Source: Stenopsyche tienmushanensis (taxonomy: Eukaryota; Arthropoda; Insecta; Trichoptera; Stenopsychidae). Taken from it: 64,000 nt of DNA. A program made the translations under genes and the position numbers. Below the pieces are notes generated by a model that was given only the letters and a program-made list of their open reading frames with translations, was not told where the DNA came from and made no database searches. Numbering within the stretch: position 1 is the first letter of the stretch; every line of letters begins with the position of its first letter. Positions 46,650 to 57,130 of the stretch are shown one piece after another. Location of the stretch: contig WACJ01000526.1 in NCBI GenBank assembly GCA_008973525.1, positions 310,001 through 374,000 on the forward strand, given 5' to 3'.

Positions 46650-47045
46650 CCGATGTGTGAGTGGAAGTTAAGTCTAAGAAAGCCCTGGACCAATTTAAGG
46701 AATTAAATTAATTGACGTTTGACTGAAGTGAAATCTGGAATATGTATATCTGTAGGATTTTTATGCAAGGAATGTATGGGAAGGTAATCGGAGAGAGTAT
46801 CGGGATACAATCTAGAAGACGTAACCGACACGAGGCTAGAAAAAAATGACACCATGCAGATATCATATTCAATGATATTTAACGTTATCGATTCATACGA
46901 TATGAATGCATTGTAAAGAAATACTGTCTAGGTGAAATTAGACTACGTCATATAAAAATGACATTTAAAACAGGAAACCTAAGATCTTAATAACGTACAT
47001 TTCAATGTCAAATGAATCAATGTCTTTGTTTGGGTGATTCAGAAT
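46650..47045 (+). repeat. Dispersed repeat, direct partner of 37500-37900
   Basis: See the partner copy for shared blocks. It lies just upstream of kinase copy 1. Confidence 0.8.
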
Positions 47046-47565
47046 TTAAGTACATAACATGGTAATAGTGCATGGCGTTGATAATGAAAATTTAATTTTT
47101 ATATTCAAAATCGGATTTTCAGAATCATTCGAATGTCATAATTTTTGCCTAAAAACCGGGGAACAAGTTCTACTGGAGATGCTGCTGGAAAGTGCAGCCC
47201 GTGACCAAGATAACTGGAACCCCGATATTCGGCTAGGGGTCGGTAGCCATGTTACAAAAGGATTAATGATTAGAGTCTATTTTCATTTATTTTCTTATTC
47301 GATTTTTTTTTTCATGTTTTTATTATGATTTATATCCAAGTTCCAGGAATGGCAAGAATTTTTTTACCGTTTTAGCGGTAATTGAAATTCGACGGTAAAT
47401 TGCAAGCCCTAGTAGTGAACTTTTTTAAACCCTGTTTTGTATTTGTAATGAAAACCCAGCACACTTTTGTGGCACAATTATCCAAGTTTTATTATTCTTA
47501 TGCTAAATGTACTAACGTCTTTTTGCGGAAACCCCGTCTTTTCTATGTTATAGATACCTGTAAAA
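47046..47565. other. Upstream region of kinase copy 1
   Basis: It holds an uninterpreted ORF (47059-47328) whose middle part (SAARDQDNWNPDIRLGVGSH) looks coding but has no recognised domain. A splice acceptor (CTATGTTATAG) at about 47553 lies 13 bases before the kinase ATG, implying an upstream non-coding exon as in copies 2 and 3. Confidence 0.3.
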
Positions 47566-49729
47566 ATGTCTGAATCAGAGCCAGAAGCCCCATCGTCAAC
47601 GTCGGCAATGGGCTGTACAGCATCGGAGGAAGGAGCCTCCGCATCTGAGGTCGTTCATAGACAACTAAATATATTTTCTAAGCTTTACCTATTTTATAAG
47701 AAGAAGCTATTTCATATCGAATGTTTAATCTAATAAATGTGTTAACCTTTTTATAGATGCCTACACATCTCACCATCCCTCAGCTCGCCGATTATCTTAT
47801 TCCAATCGAACCATTTGGTATGTTACTCTTTTGATAAGTACAATCGCGTGTTAGCGATCGAATTCCAATGATTCAGAAAGAGCATTTTTTCACGTTGAGT
47901 TTGGAGAGAGAAAGACGGAGAGAGTGTTTTGCACGTTGAATCCGAAAATTGTGAATTGAAGACAGAGAGAAGAGAGTGTCTTGCGTACATTGTACGATTG
48001 AACAGATTGATAAACAAAATGTATCAACTAATCATTATTAGTTCGCACTTGAAATCGCGAATTAATCGATTTCAAGTATATTTTTAACATTTCCGCGAAG
48101 AAATGCACGAATTTGTGTTAAGATTACAATTTGAGTTTCTGTAAAAATATATTTTTATTGTTTATTTGTCATAATATCTATCACACTTACAACTTATCAT
48201 TGAATATGCATTTTAGACGACGGTGGACAAGGATATATATTTCGTGTCAAGTGCAAAAAGAGTGGTGATTTTTCGATAATAAAAGTCGTGGAGAAAACTA
48301 ATGATAACATCCAGAAAATGGTTGAAACAGAAATAATGGTGAGTTAAGATATCTATATATTTAACATATTGCTCAAAAAGCTCATAGGATTTTTTATCCT
48401 TATTTGGAATCATTTTTTCAATTTCGTCCAGTCCTCAGGCAGGAGTTTCGAAATATCAGATAGAGGTAAAATTTTAAGTATAATGTTGCCTCTTAAACGC
48501 CAATACAATGCGATCGGAATATATATATATATATATATTATTCCTTGATAATGGACCCGATGAGTGGTCCGATATTATGGAATAAAAAATAACTTAAACG
48601 CGATCGAATACTCGAATTAATATCTTATATATATACAAAAAGGCATATATATTAATATTAATACGGTTTTCAGGCTCTATCGAAGCTTCGCAATAGAGAC
48701 AATATAGTTAATCTTATAAAGTCTTTCCAAACACCAGACTTCGCATATATCATAATGGAGTATATCGATGGTAAATGACTTTATTTTTTTTTAAGTCTTT
48801 GATAATACTCGCAAGAAAGTTATACAATTATTTATTTCTTTTCTCACAGGGATTACTATAGAGAGTTTGTTTGAACTCAAATACAAATTTTCATGGCCGG
48901 TAATACTAGAGACGCTAAGGCAGTTATGTGTTGCCCTCGATGTCATCAAAACTACGAACATTATACATCGGTATTTATAATATTTTATACATTGGTCATT
49001 TTAAAATCTATGGCCTTGATTTGTTATAAAATTAATTAGAAATTTAATTTTTACCGACTTTAAAGTGACATCAATCCGAGAAACGTAATGATAAGCCGAA
49101 ATGGAATGTTAAAAATCATCGACTTCGGGGTTTGTCGTATAAGATCTGATGAGACTGATATGGTATGGAAAAAATGCGCTATTTTATTTGATGATTTGAC
49201 CTTATTCATGTAGATAAATCATACATTGAATTTCAGTATCGTTCTGATTACTATAAGATCGACTTATATTCTTCTGCCTTGGTAATGTGTACTATGTTTA
49301 CGTGTTGGATTTCTGACAATATGTTAAGCCCAATTTGGATACTGAACGAGGACAAATATGCTATACAATTGCTCTGCAGGGACATTTTCAAAAGTAAGCA
49401 TAAAAGTATTTCGAATGTGACAATCTGTCAAATATTACAAGTCCACTAATTTTTCAGCCCTGAGGATCAAGCAATGTGATAAAAGGATCATCGTGGTACT
49501 TGAAAGCTGGTTAAAATCTGAACTGAAAGATAGGGTGGATCCAAGTGTCTGGTTAAATAATAATCATTTTCCCGACCCATTAGAAAAAATACTCTATACG
49601 AATGAAATATTCCATGTAAGTCATTTATATCATTTGATCTTGCCACGTTATTTTAAATTATATTTATTTCATTGAACGGTTTAAAAGTTTAGTGTTTTTA
49701 TTTTTCAGAATGCTCAAACGCCCAGTTAA
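47566..49729 (+). CDS. Divergent PAK/STE20-like protein kinase, copy 1 (activation segment shortened)
   Basis: Nine exons join in frame to 305 residues: 47566-47649, 47757-47817, 48217-48338, 48674-48770, 48850-48970, 49066-49162, 49237-49393, 49458-49615, 49709-49729. All introns are GT-AG; the first donor (GAG/GTCGTT) is weak. Residues 1-28 are an acidic, serine-rich leader; 29-48 are the linker PTHLTIPQLADYLIPIEPF. The glycine loop is GGQGYIF (51-57), the ATP lysine K71, the helix-C glutamate E87, the hinge MEYIDG (117-122), the catalytic loop HRDINPRNV (161-169), and DFG is 181-183. After DFG only RIRSDETDM remains before YRSDYYKIDLYSSALVMCTM (subdomain IX). Copies 2 and 3 have 17-18 further codons here including APE; the 51-bp shortfall in exon 6 against copy 2 is exact. 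Wording around hinge and HRD is closest to PAK kinases, where HRDIK would be expected. Possibly a pseudokinase; function unknown. Confidence 0.8.
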
Positions 49730-50054
49730 CGTGATCTATTCATCTGAAATGCAGCCTTAACATTTGATATACTCAATACCAGCATACTTTTTTGTAGCCA
49801 TATTTTGAATGATGTAAAAATATATCATTATAACTAAGAATTACTTCTTTAAATTTTGATTTCGGTTTAAAATTGAATTTAGTAATGAATTATTATGCAA
49901 TTAACAATTTGAATGCCAGCGATAAGGATGACGGTTATCAAAACAAATGCCCCTTCTCAAAACAACACGCACAATCGAGCCTCGACTTATTTTGTTCTTA
50001 CACGTTGTTCGTAACAAAGTGACATAGTGAATTATGAGCAGAAAGAAGTGCTTT
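49730..50054. other. 3' flank of kinase copy 1
   Basis: No canonical AATAAA is obvious. Nothing else was recognised. Confidence 0.3.
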
Positions 50055-50133
50055 TTAACCTTTTAAATGCCAACGACTCACCGGCGAGTCGCATTTGTAC
50101 GCGCTCATTACGCTCTGGCAGTTAAAAGGTTAA
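50055..50133. mobile_element. piggyBac-type MITE, very short
   Basis: TTAA sites at 50055-50058 and 50130-50133 enclose 71 bp with inverted ends CCTTTTAAATGCCAA and CTGGCAGTTAAAAGG (inverse CCTTTTAACTGCCAG). The TTAA duplication and CCTTT start are piggyBac features. The centre has its own small palindrome, GACTCACCGGCGAGTC. Confidence 0.75.
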
Positions 50134-50144
50134 AAAATACAGTA

Positions 50145-51070
50145 CACTCATCCCTCGATTTACGCGGTAGATAAACCCGTTGCCGACGTGTAAATCGAAA
50201 TCGCGTAAATTGAGACTTCAAGTACATACAAAAACGGAAGATAGGTTCCAGAAAATAAAAATCCGCTTAAATCGAGATTTCAAGTTCATATAAAGTAAGG
50301 GGATAGGTTTCAGAAAACCGCGTAAAACGAGTACATTGTATATATATGTAAAAAAAAAGAGAATTTTATTAATAAATAGATTTAATAGCTAGACATACAT
50401 TTATAACATGTTCATAATTAATAGCATAATTATATAACGATCATTTTATTATTCCACCGTTGTATTCTAATTCAACCAATTATTTCTTTTTGGTTGACTC
50501 AAAATCACTACTATTATCGGATTCAAATCTAGCAGCAGGCTCTTCTTCTCGTCTTATTAAATAGTCCGTAACTAATTTTTGTGTTGCGTTTCTTTAAGTC
50601 TGTAAATTTTACTGTATTACGCGCATAGGCTTTTAAGGTCTCACTGAAATTTAAGTGCACGTTCAATAACAGGATCAGTAGCCAAAACCTTATTTTCTAA
50701 GTGATTGGCCAATTGTAAAATTTCTGAAATGTCTTTAGACATACATTTATTTGGTTCATTAGTAATGTCATTATCACTACCATCGCTACTTTCAACATTT
50801 TCTTTTTGGTTGGTTGAAATCATATAAATCAATTCTTCTTCGTCTATTTCCTGATCAACAAACAATTCATGGATGTCACTGAATTCTAAATTCTCTAACC
50901 CTTGTCCCAACGCTTTTGTTATATTTTAAGTGCTGCTAAATGTTTCATTTCTTGCTGGAATTACATGATTACGTTCAACTACTTACTGCCATACTGCTCT
51001 CCAACAAGTATTTAATGTTGACTTTTTTATTTCTTTAATTGCTAATCTCATATATTTCACACAATTTAAG
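50145..51070 (-). mobile_element. pogo/Tigger copy with transposase C-terminus
   Basis: The left end, following TA, is CACTCATCCCTCGATTTACG, as in 44075-44540. On the minus strand a broken upstream part reads VKYMRLAIKEIKKSTLNTCW, RAVWQ. The open frame 50910-50641 then reads MGQGLENLEFSDIHELFVDQ, EIDEEELIYMISTNQKE and KDISEILQLANHLENKVLAT, DPVIERALKF. This is the acidic tail of Tigger transposases. The right terminal repeat was not found, so the copy is truncated. The ORF could still be translated but lacks catalytic residues. Confidence 0.75.
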
Positions 51071-51479
51071 ATCATTGGTTTTTGTTATGAAAACTTAAGC
51101 TTTGCCGCCGGTAAAAATTCATTTTCAATAACAACTGATGTATTTATAACAGCAAATGCGTTCATATTGTATGACTCAAAGTGTTTTCTATGTATTGTGT
51201 ATTTTACAGGATATTCTTGTCCCTTGAAATATGCAGTTTCACATTTACTACATTATATTATGCCTTGTAAAGTATTGAATATTAGTTGGTCGCATTTTGA
51301 GATTCGTTTGAAAGTGTCATTTATGAGGGTGCGACAGATTTTGCAGCTCTCGAGTTATGAGTAGTGTCGAATTGACACGCCATCAATATGCTCGGTTGCG
51401 CAATTTGCGCGAAAAAGAGCCATGCTCGTAAAATCCGTCCATAAAGCCCGATTTACGCTATGGTGCAGTTTACCCTTAC

Positions 51480-51850
51480 GGGAGTACTATCGGAGACCCT
51501 GTGATTCCCCTCCACTTATTCAGAAGGAGCACTATTGTATATTGAAGCTGGGAGACAGACAAAGACAGAGAGAACTCTGCGCAGTTCGGGAGATTGAGAC
51601 GGAGAGCTTCCCCGCATGCATCGTACGATTGCAGAGATCGTTTGCCCAAATTTATCGACTATTAATGATTTCGATTTTAAATGAGTTATTTGTTTACGCA
51701 AAGAAATGACCGAATATTGTATGCTATCGACAATGTTTATTTATTTAATTTCTTCCTGTTCGTGACGAGTCTTTGTCCAATTATCAATTCCTTCTAAAGG
51801 AAGAGCAAATGAATCGATTTTTTGTGCATTGTTTATGTAAAGAAATGACA
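51480..51850 (+). repeat. Dispersed repeat, inverted partner of 12740-13195
   Basis: See the partner copy for shared blocks. The ORFs here on both strands (51422-51709, 51516-51701) are by-products of the repeat. Confidence 0.7.
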
Positions 51851-52340
51851 TGGTCTTGTATGCACTATCATGTGTTCATTTACAATTGACTCTGCCTCGA
51901 ATTGAAGATTGTCTTACGCTGATTAGGAGCTGACAGAAAGTAATCGGTGTAAAGCGATTATGACATCAACGACATCATCGATTTTAAATTTGCTCACTTC
52001 TCAAAAGGTTAATCTTTATAAGATAGACACTTTCTATCATAGTATTTTTTTTAAAACAGTAACCGCCATCTGTACGTTAGGTCGGGTACTTTTGGGATTA
52101 ATTTTGTATATTATTTTAAATTATACATTATAATAATATTTAAGTCTTTCAGAACTGAATTATTTTTTTCATCCGATGGATTTTGTAAGTTCCAAGTGTC
52201 TAAAGTATAATAAGGAGAATATAAAAAAAATATATTTATGTCCACAATTGTGCACGCCTGGTCTGAAAGGGTTAATATATTGCTTTTTTAATAGTATTAT
52301 TTAACTTTTTAAAAAAATTGAAGAGGGAGTGCAATTAGAT
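51851..52340. other. AT-rich non-coding stretch
   Basis: No gene or element is supported. Confidence 0.3.
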
Positions 52341-52342
52341 AC

Positions 52343-52395
52343 TTGCCACGGGCGCTTCATACCCTCGTTGCGGCTCTGTGAATCACTATCAACGA
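52343..52395 (-). mobile_element. Transposon terminus, family shared with 12318 and 54144
   Basis: On the minus strand it starts CAGAGCCGCAACGAGGGTAT followed by GAAGCGCCCGTGGCA. The copy at 54144-54190 reads CAGAGCCGTATCGAGGATAT, GAAGCGCCTGTGGCA. Both are one-sided ends. Confidence 0.5.
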
Positions 52396-52919
52396 GAGGT
52401 TTCGTTATCATTAAGATATTAAAAAACTCATTTAATATTTTTCATATTTTCAATTTTTTTTTTAAATGAAATAAATGGGAAACAAATTAAAAAGATTATA
52501 TCAACCCGTTTCAAAAACTTGAAGACAGAATTTTGAAACCAATTTATGGATCTTCTTGGTATAAATCAGAGAAGCTAATAGAAGTCGTTTGTGCACCTTG
52601 AAGATTGGAGCAGACGAGTGTTTTCTATGTAACGTGTATTTTATGCCTTTGAATTCATTTTTTACTCCAGTCTCGATTACAATTATTTAGAACTATTCTG
52701 ATGTTTTCATTTTTTGAAACATCGGAGCAACTGTTCTAGGATAGATACATTTGTCATTTTACGACAAGCCACCCATTTATTCACTTCCTGGAATATTTCC
52801 GTAAAAAGTTATATTTCCACATTTGTATCACATTATGGAAGCTTCACTACTCAGGGATTGATTAGACCAGAAGTTTTTCTGCTAGTGAAAGACTCCGGTC
52901 TTTCACTTAATAATTTGCA

Positions 52920-53070
52920 ATAGATGATTCAAGATTACACCGAAAATATGGTTGGGGTGGACACCGCTAACCAATTAGCCACATCTTACTGCTTTATGCG
53001 TAAAATACATATGAATAATTTAGATGTTTTTATAAACTTTTCAGTATTACGACGAAAAATTACACACTTT
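52920..53070 (+). pseudogene. piggyBac transposase fragment
   Basis: The frame MIQDYTENMVGVDTANQLAT, SYCFMRKIHMNNLDVFINFS contains the Y...M.GVD.ADQ...Y motif with the third catalytic Asp of piggyBac transposases. The rest is not recognisable. Confidence 0.55.
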
Positions 53071-53689
53071 AACGGTTGTCACTTGCTCTAATGTTAATTT
53101 TAGATTTTTTTGCATAAAAAAGGCTTTGTCCTCTGTAGAAAAATGAGGAATAGATTCTATTATTTTTAAAATTCGCATAACTTCAAATTTGTATAAAAAT
53201 AGACCCAAAGTGTATCTAAATCTAATTTTGATGTATTATTTTCTATTTTAAGACTTTTACCGGTGAATAATCGGTAAACCGGTAGTGGGAGGATTTTCTA
53301 TCGTTTTACTGGTAAGCCCTAATTTATATGTTCCTCATTGGGAAGTCCTATTTCAGTTTTGGGAACTTGGATGGCTCTGTGGGGAGATGGTTTTGGTTGG
53401 AATTGATAAATTTTATTTTATGAGATGTTACTAGGAGTTGTTGTATCTCGTTGGCAGGTGCTGCGAATGCTGCTAGTTGGCTAGTTGGTGTTTACCGCTC
53501 AGACTTACTTTTTTGTGCGGTGTGGAACTTCGAGTGTTCAACACGTGGCCACCATTGTGTATGGTTGAACGAATGAGTGCGGGCGGAACATGTTCAAATA
53601 CCGCCCTGATTCTCTCCTTCCAAAAAGGATTCATTTGTGGGGGTGGTCTTAGTTGTGTACGTCACCGCCTCTCCAAAGGGCAATGTGGA

Positions 53690-53785
53690 GGGCGTGATAG
53701 CAGCTGGCTCGACAATCCATATCAAGAGGTCGAGATCCCGGGGCGATTTTCGTTTATAAAATTTTTATTAAAAAAAATCAAATGA
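53690..53785 (+). repeat. Possible tRNA-derived SINE
   Basis: GTGATAGCAGCTGG (A-box-like) and GGTCGAGATCCCGG (B-box-like) are about 30 bases apart, followed by an A-rich tail at 53768. The sequence upstream (53470-53690) is GC-richer and may belong to the same repeat. Confidence 0.35.
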
Positions 53786-53793
53786 AATATTTA

Positions 53794-54599
53794 TTAACCA
53801 CTTCCCTGACGTGGTCGAGTATACTCGTCCAAAAATATACGTTCAATTTTCGGCATCGACAAGTTAACTAGTCCAATAAATTATTTATTTTATTGAAGTT
53901 TAACATGTCTCGTAACATCCCCAAAAGAGTTTCTATATATAAATCTGTTGTATCATGGGTTTTTTCTCAGTGGTGTAGTGCTAAATATAAAAGTCTGGGA
54001 GCGCTGAAATTATAATATTTTAATACCCCCTCCCCTACCCGAAGTGTAAGAAAGGGGGTTATTAATATATAGGTATAAAAATTTAGAAAGTGTTGACTAG
54101 TTTTTTTTAGTTATAAGTTTTAGTTTCGTTGCAAGTTATATACATGCCACAGGCGCTTCATATCCTCGATACGGCTCTGCAATTGACAGAAATAGACTAA
54201 AATCTTGTAAACAAAATAATATTTTAACAAACCGAAATGTGAAATCAGTGGGTTCCGAAAAAATGAGCCTGATTAATAAACTATATAATTTATTACCAAC
54301 ACATGTCAGAGCTGGATGTACTGGAATCGTTAACAAAATAGTTCTGCGTCACAAATTTGATACTTCCACTGATTTTAAAAATATGGGACTCGTTTATATG
54401 TAATACTATTTACATATAGAAGTAAAATTTTGGTTTTTGAAAAAAAAAAAATCATTTTTTTTATTTTTTTAAACTAAAAAAATTACACTTTGAGTGCTCC
54501 TGGTTAGGTGAAACTTGTTTTTGAGTATTAGTTAATGATAATAAGTAGAAAAAACGAAAAAAAAAATAATCGAAAATAATGCGTCAGGGAAGTGGTTAA
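53794..54599. mobile_element. Non-autonomous piggyBac-type element
   Basis: TTAA at 53794-53797 and 54596-54599 flank inverted ends CCACTTCCCTGACG and CGTCAGGGAAGTGG, a perfect 14-bp match. No transposase is present. A terminus of another family (54144-54190, minus) is nested inside. Confidence 0.85.
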
Positions 54600-54978
54600 A
54601 ACCTACGTCTTATTTTCAAGCAATTACAAGTGATGTCCTGGTTAGGCAATCAGTACAAAAATATTAATCAATAATTAAGAAATCGGTGACATACAAATGA
54701 GAAGCAAGATCAAGCAAGGCAAATTTTTAATCTTATAATTTTACATGAATAGAATGCAAATATTTAGGTGATTTACTTTAAGATTGGGCATAAAATTACT
54801 TCTTTAATCATTGTATTTTTTTTGCTCGATGATCGTGGTTTTGTTAGCTAATTCAAATGACTGTCAAATGATAACAGTTAGTATGTCAAATGCAGGTCAA
54901 TTTAGTCCATCTAAAGAAGAAGAAAAAATAGTAAGTACTCACGAATTCTAATTTAACATAAAAAATAATCAATTTAAT
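54600..54978. other. 3' flank of kinase copy 2
   Basis: On the minus strand a pyrimidine tract plus acceptor (CTTCTTCTTTAG at about 54916) is followed by ATG GAC TAA, the possible last exon of kinase copy 2 if its GC donor is used. Confidence 0.4.
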
Positions 54979-56793
54979 TCAATGTACAAAACTTGCTTTG
55001 AATATTTCATTTGCGTAGAGTTCTTTCTCTAGCGGATCAGGGAAATGATTCATATTAAGCCAGATTTTCGACTCGATTCTATCTCTAGGTTCAAGCTTTA
55101 ACCAATTCTCGAGTATTACGATAATTCTGGCATCACATTGCTTTTCTCGCAGAACTGATAAATAAAAATTATAGTTTAAAGCTTCAATAATCAAACGATA
55201 ACTACTACATGGATACGTTCATAATTAATGACAGACTGCTAAGTTTAAAATACGTTATTTATTAAAGTATGTATCTAATTATTTTGGAATTAAAAGGGTA
55301 ATACTACTGATTTTGGAAGCATTAACTTACTTTGAAACATCTCTTCAAACAATAACGAAATACATGTATGCGTTTGGAGAAAGGTTAAAATTGAGTCTAT
55401 CATATGATATGGAACCCAATTTGTGAACATTGTCCCCATCGTTATAGCAGCTGAGTATAAATCGACTTTGTAATTATAAGAGTGATTCTAAAATAAAATA
55501 AATTCTATTAAATACAGTTAAGAGAGCTAGAAAATTATAGTAAATAAATTACAACCTTACCATATTCATTTCAGGTGCATAGTTATTCAACCATCCACTT
55601 CCTTGTATCACATTTTCTGTCTTATCTGATTGTATACAACATAAACCAAAATCAATGAGTTTTAAAATCCCATCTTTATTCACCATGACATTACTTGGAC
55701 TGATGTCCCTTAAAAGTCAATGAAAAGCAATTAAACAATAAACTTATCTTAATAATTCAACTTCATCAGTTATATTTTTAATTTTATATTTAAAGTTCAT
55801 AGATTTGTATGAGTATTTTATTTACTACTAAATAATCAATATGAATTTACCGGTGTATTATCGCATTTGAATGTATTGCGTTTAAGGCGACACAAAATTG
55901 CCTTAAGGTTTCGAGTAAAGCTCCTGATGTGAACTTACGCTGTTGATTTGACAAATTTTCAAGGCTGATCCCTTTAATAAAAAGAAACAAAGCACGTATG
56001 ATTTGATTAAAATTTGCTTGAGTATTCTAAAAAAATTAAAATTATTACCGTCAATGTACTCCATCAAAATATAACCATACATTGGCGTATGAAAAGACCA
56101 TAATATATTAACAACATTGTCAATATTGCGAAGCGTAAATAATGCCTAAATAATATATTGCCATTTGAATACTATATTTTGCGATAATCTTAAGATATTT
56201 TAGTCAAAATGGCTACCTTCGATTCTTGATCAAACCTGGATATATTTTTACTGGTTAGTCCACTCGTAACTTTTATTATGATGAATTTCCCACCTCTTTT
56301 TCTTTCGGCGCGATATATAAATCCTTGCCCACCCATTTCTGTAATTAATATTTAATAACAATTGACTACATTAATACAGTTGCTAATGTATAAAAAAATT
56401 TAGTGTCTCACCAAATGGCTCAATAGGAATGATATAATCGGTGAGCTGTGGGATTGTAAGATGCGTCGACATCTAAAGAATATGTGAATGTGAAAATTTG
56501 CACAGTGAATATAATTTAAAGACGATTTTTCATTTATGAAATATTAACATTGTCGATACCATGTTATTCAATTTTGGAATTGATTAAGATCAACGTCAAT
56601 GATACTTTTTGTTTGATATTCGTTACTAATATTCAATCACGATCAGCAAAAGTAAATTTACCGGTTTTGGAATGGAAAACGGCATAAGTGAAAATAGCGA
56701 GGATGCAGCAACATCTTCTAAATTTGTATACGATGTAGATGCCGATGCTGTTGTCTCATCTAGGTCAGTTTCATTTGAAGATATATACGACAT
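54979..56793 (-). CDS. Divergent PAK/STE20-like protein kinase, copy 2 (most complete)
   Basis: Eight exons join in frame: 56793-56662, 56472-56412, 56338-56217, 56145-56049, 55971-55851, 55708-55561, 55487-55331, 55154-54979, giving 337 residues if the last exon reads through to TGA. Exons 2-5 and 7 have the same lengths as copy 1. Residues 1-44 are a serine/threonine- and acid-rich leader; the linker is MSTHLTIPQLTDYIIPIEPF. The domain has glycine loop GGQGFIY (67-73), ATP lysine K87 (IIIKV), hinge MEYIDG, HRDISPSNV (177-185), DFG (197-199), GSGWLNNYAPE (APE 222-224) and YKVDLYSAAITMGTMF (subdomain IX). The catalytic-loop lysine is serine. The exon-8 donor position is GCAAGT instead of GTAAGT, so either GC-AG splicing to a short final exon or read-through adding ASFVH ends the protein. 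Oriented opposite to copies 1 and 3. Confidence 0.82.
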
Positions 56794-57070
56794 TTGGTCT
56801 TAGGATGTTCTTAGGCCTATAAATTGAATACATAACTCGTCATTCATATTTATGAGTAAAAGGATTATAGTATTGTACGGAATAATTAAGCGTTTTAAAA
56901 ACTGTAAAATCGGGTTATGCATAAAGTGTGTTTCGGAGAGAGAGTTGATAAAATAAAGGAACCTGTAATCATTGTAAAGCTTTAGGGATGACTTTTCCAC
57001 ATTTTACATCATATATTAAATTCACGTCTTCGAAGGATCGAAATGGCTATGATAGAGGACGTTTACTCAC

Positions 57071-57130
57071 CGACAACAGGCTCTCTATGGCTGACGAGTT
57101 TCTCGCGAATGATTGATAAATTTGCCATTT
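57071..57130 (-). other. Probable 5' non-coding exon of kinase copy 2
   Basis: A consensus donor GTTGTCG/GTGAGT lies at 57070 on the minus strand, about 280 bases upstream of the ATG. An acceptor-like CATCCTAAG at about 56799 sits just before the ATG at 56793. Copy 3 has the same arrangement with a leader exon ending TCG/GT. The transcription start is not defined. Confidence 0.4.

Noticed and set aside
47059..47328. ORF just upstream of kinase copy 1 as its N-terminus
   Set aside because: It has its own stop, no donor that joins in frame to the kinase exon was found, and copies 2 and 3 have no counterpart.
48213..48413. Minus-strand ORF over kinase copy 1
   Set aside because: It is a shadow of exon 3; the plus strand carries the kinase glycine loop there.
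48518..48540. AT dinucleotide run as a CRISPR or tandem gene repeat
   Set aside because: It is a simple microsatellite in a kinase intron.
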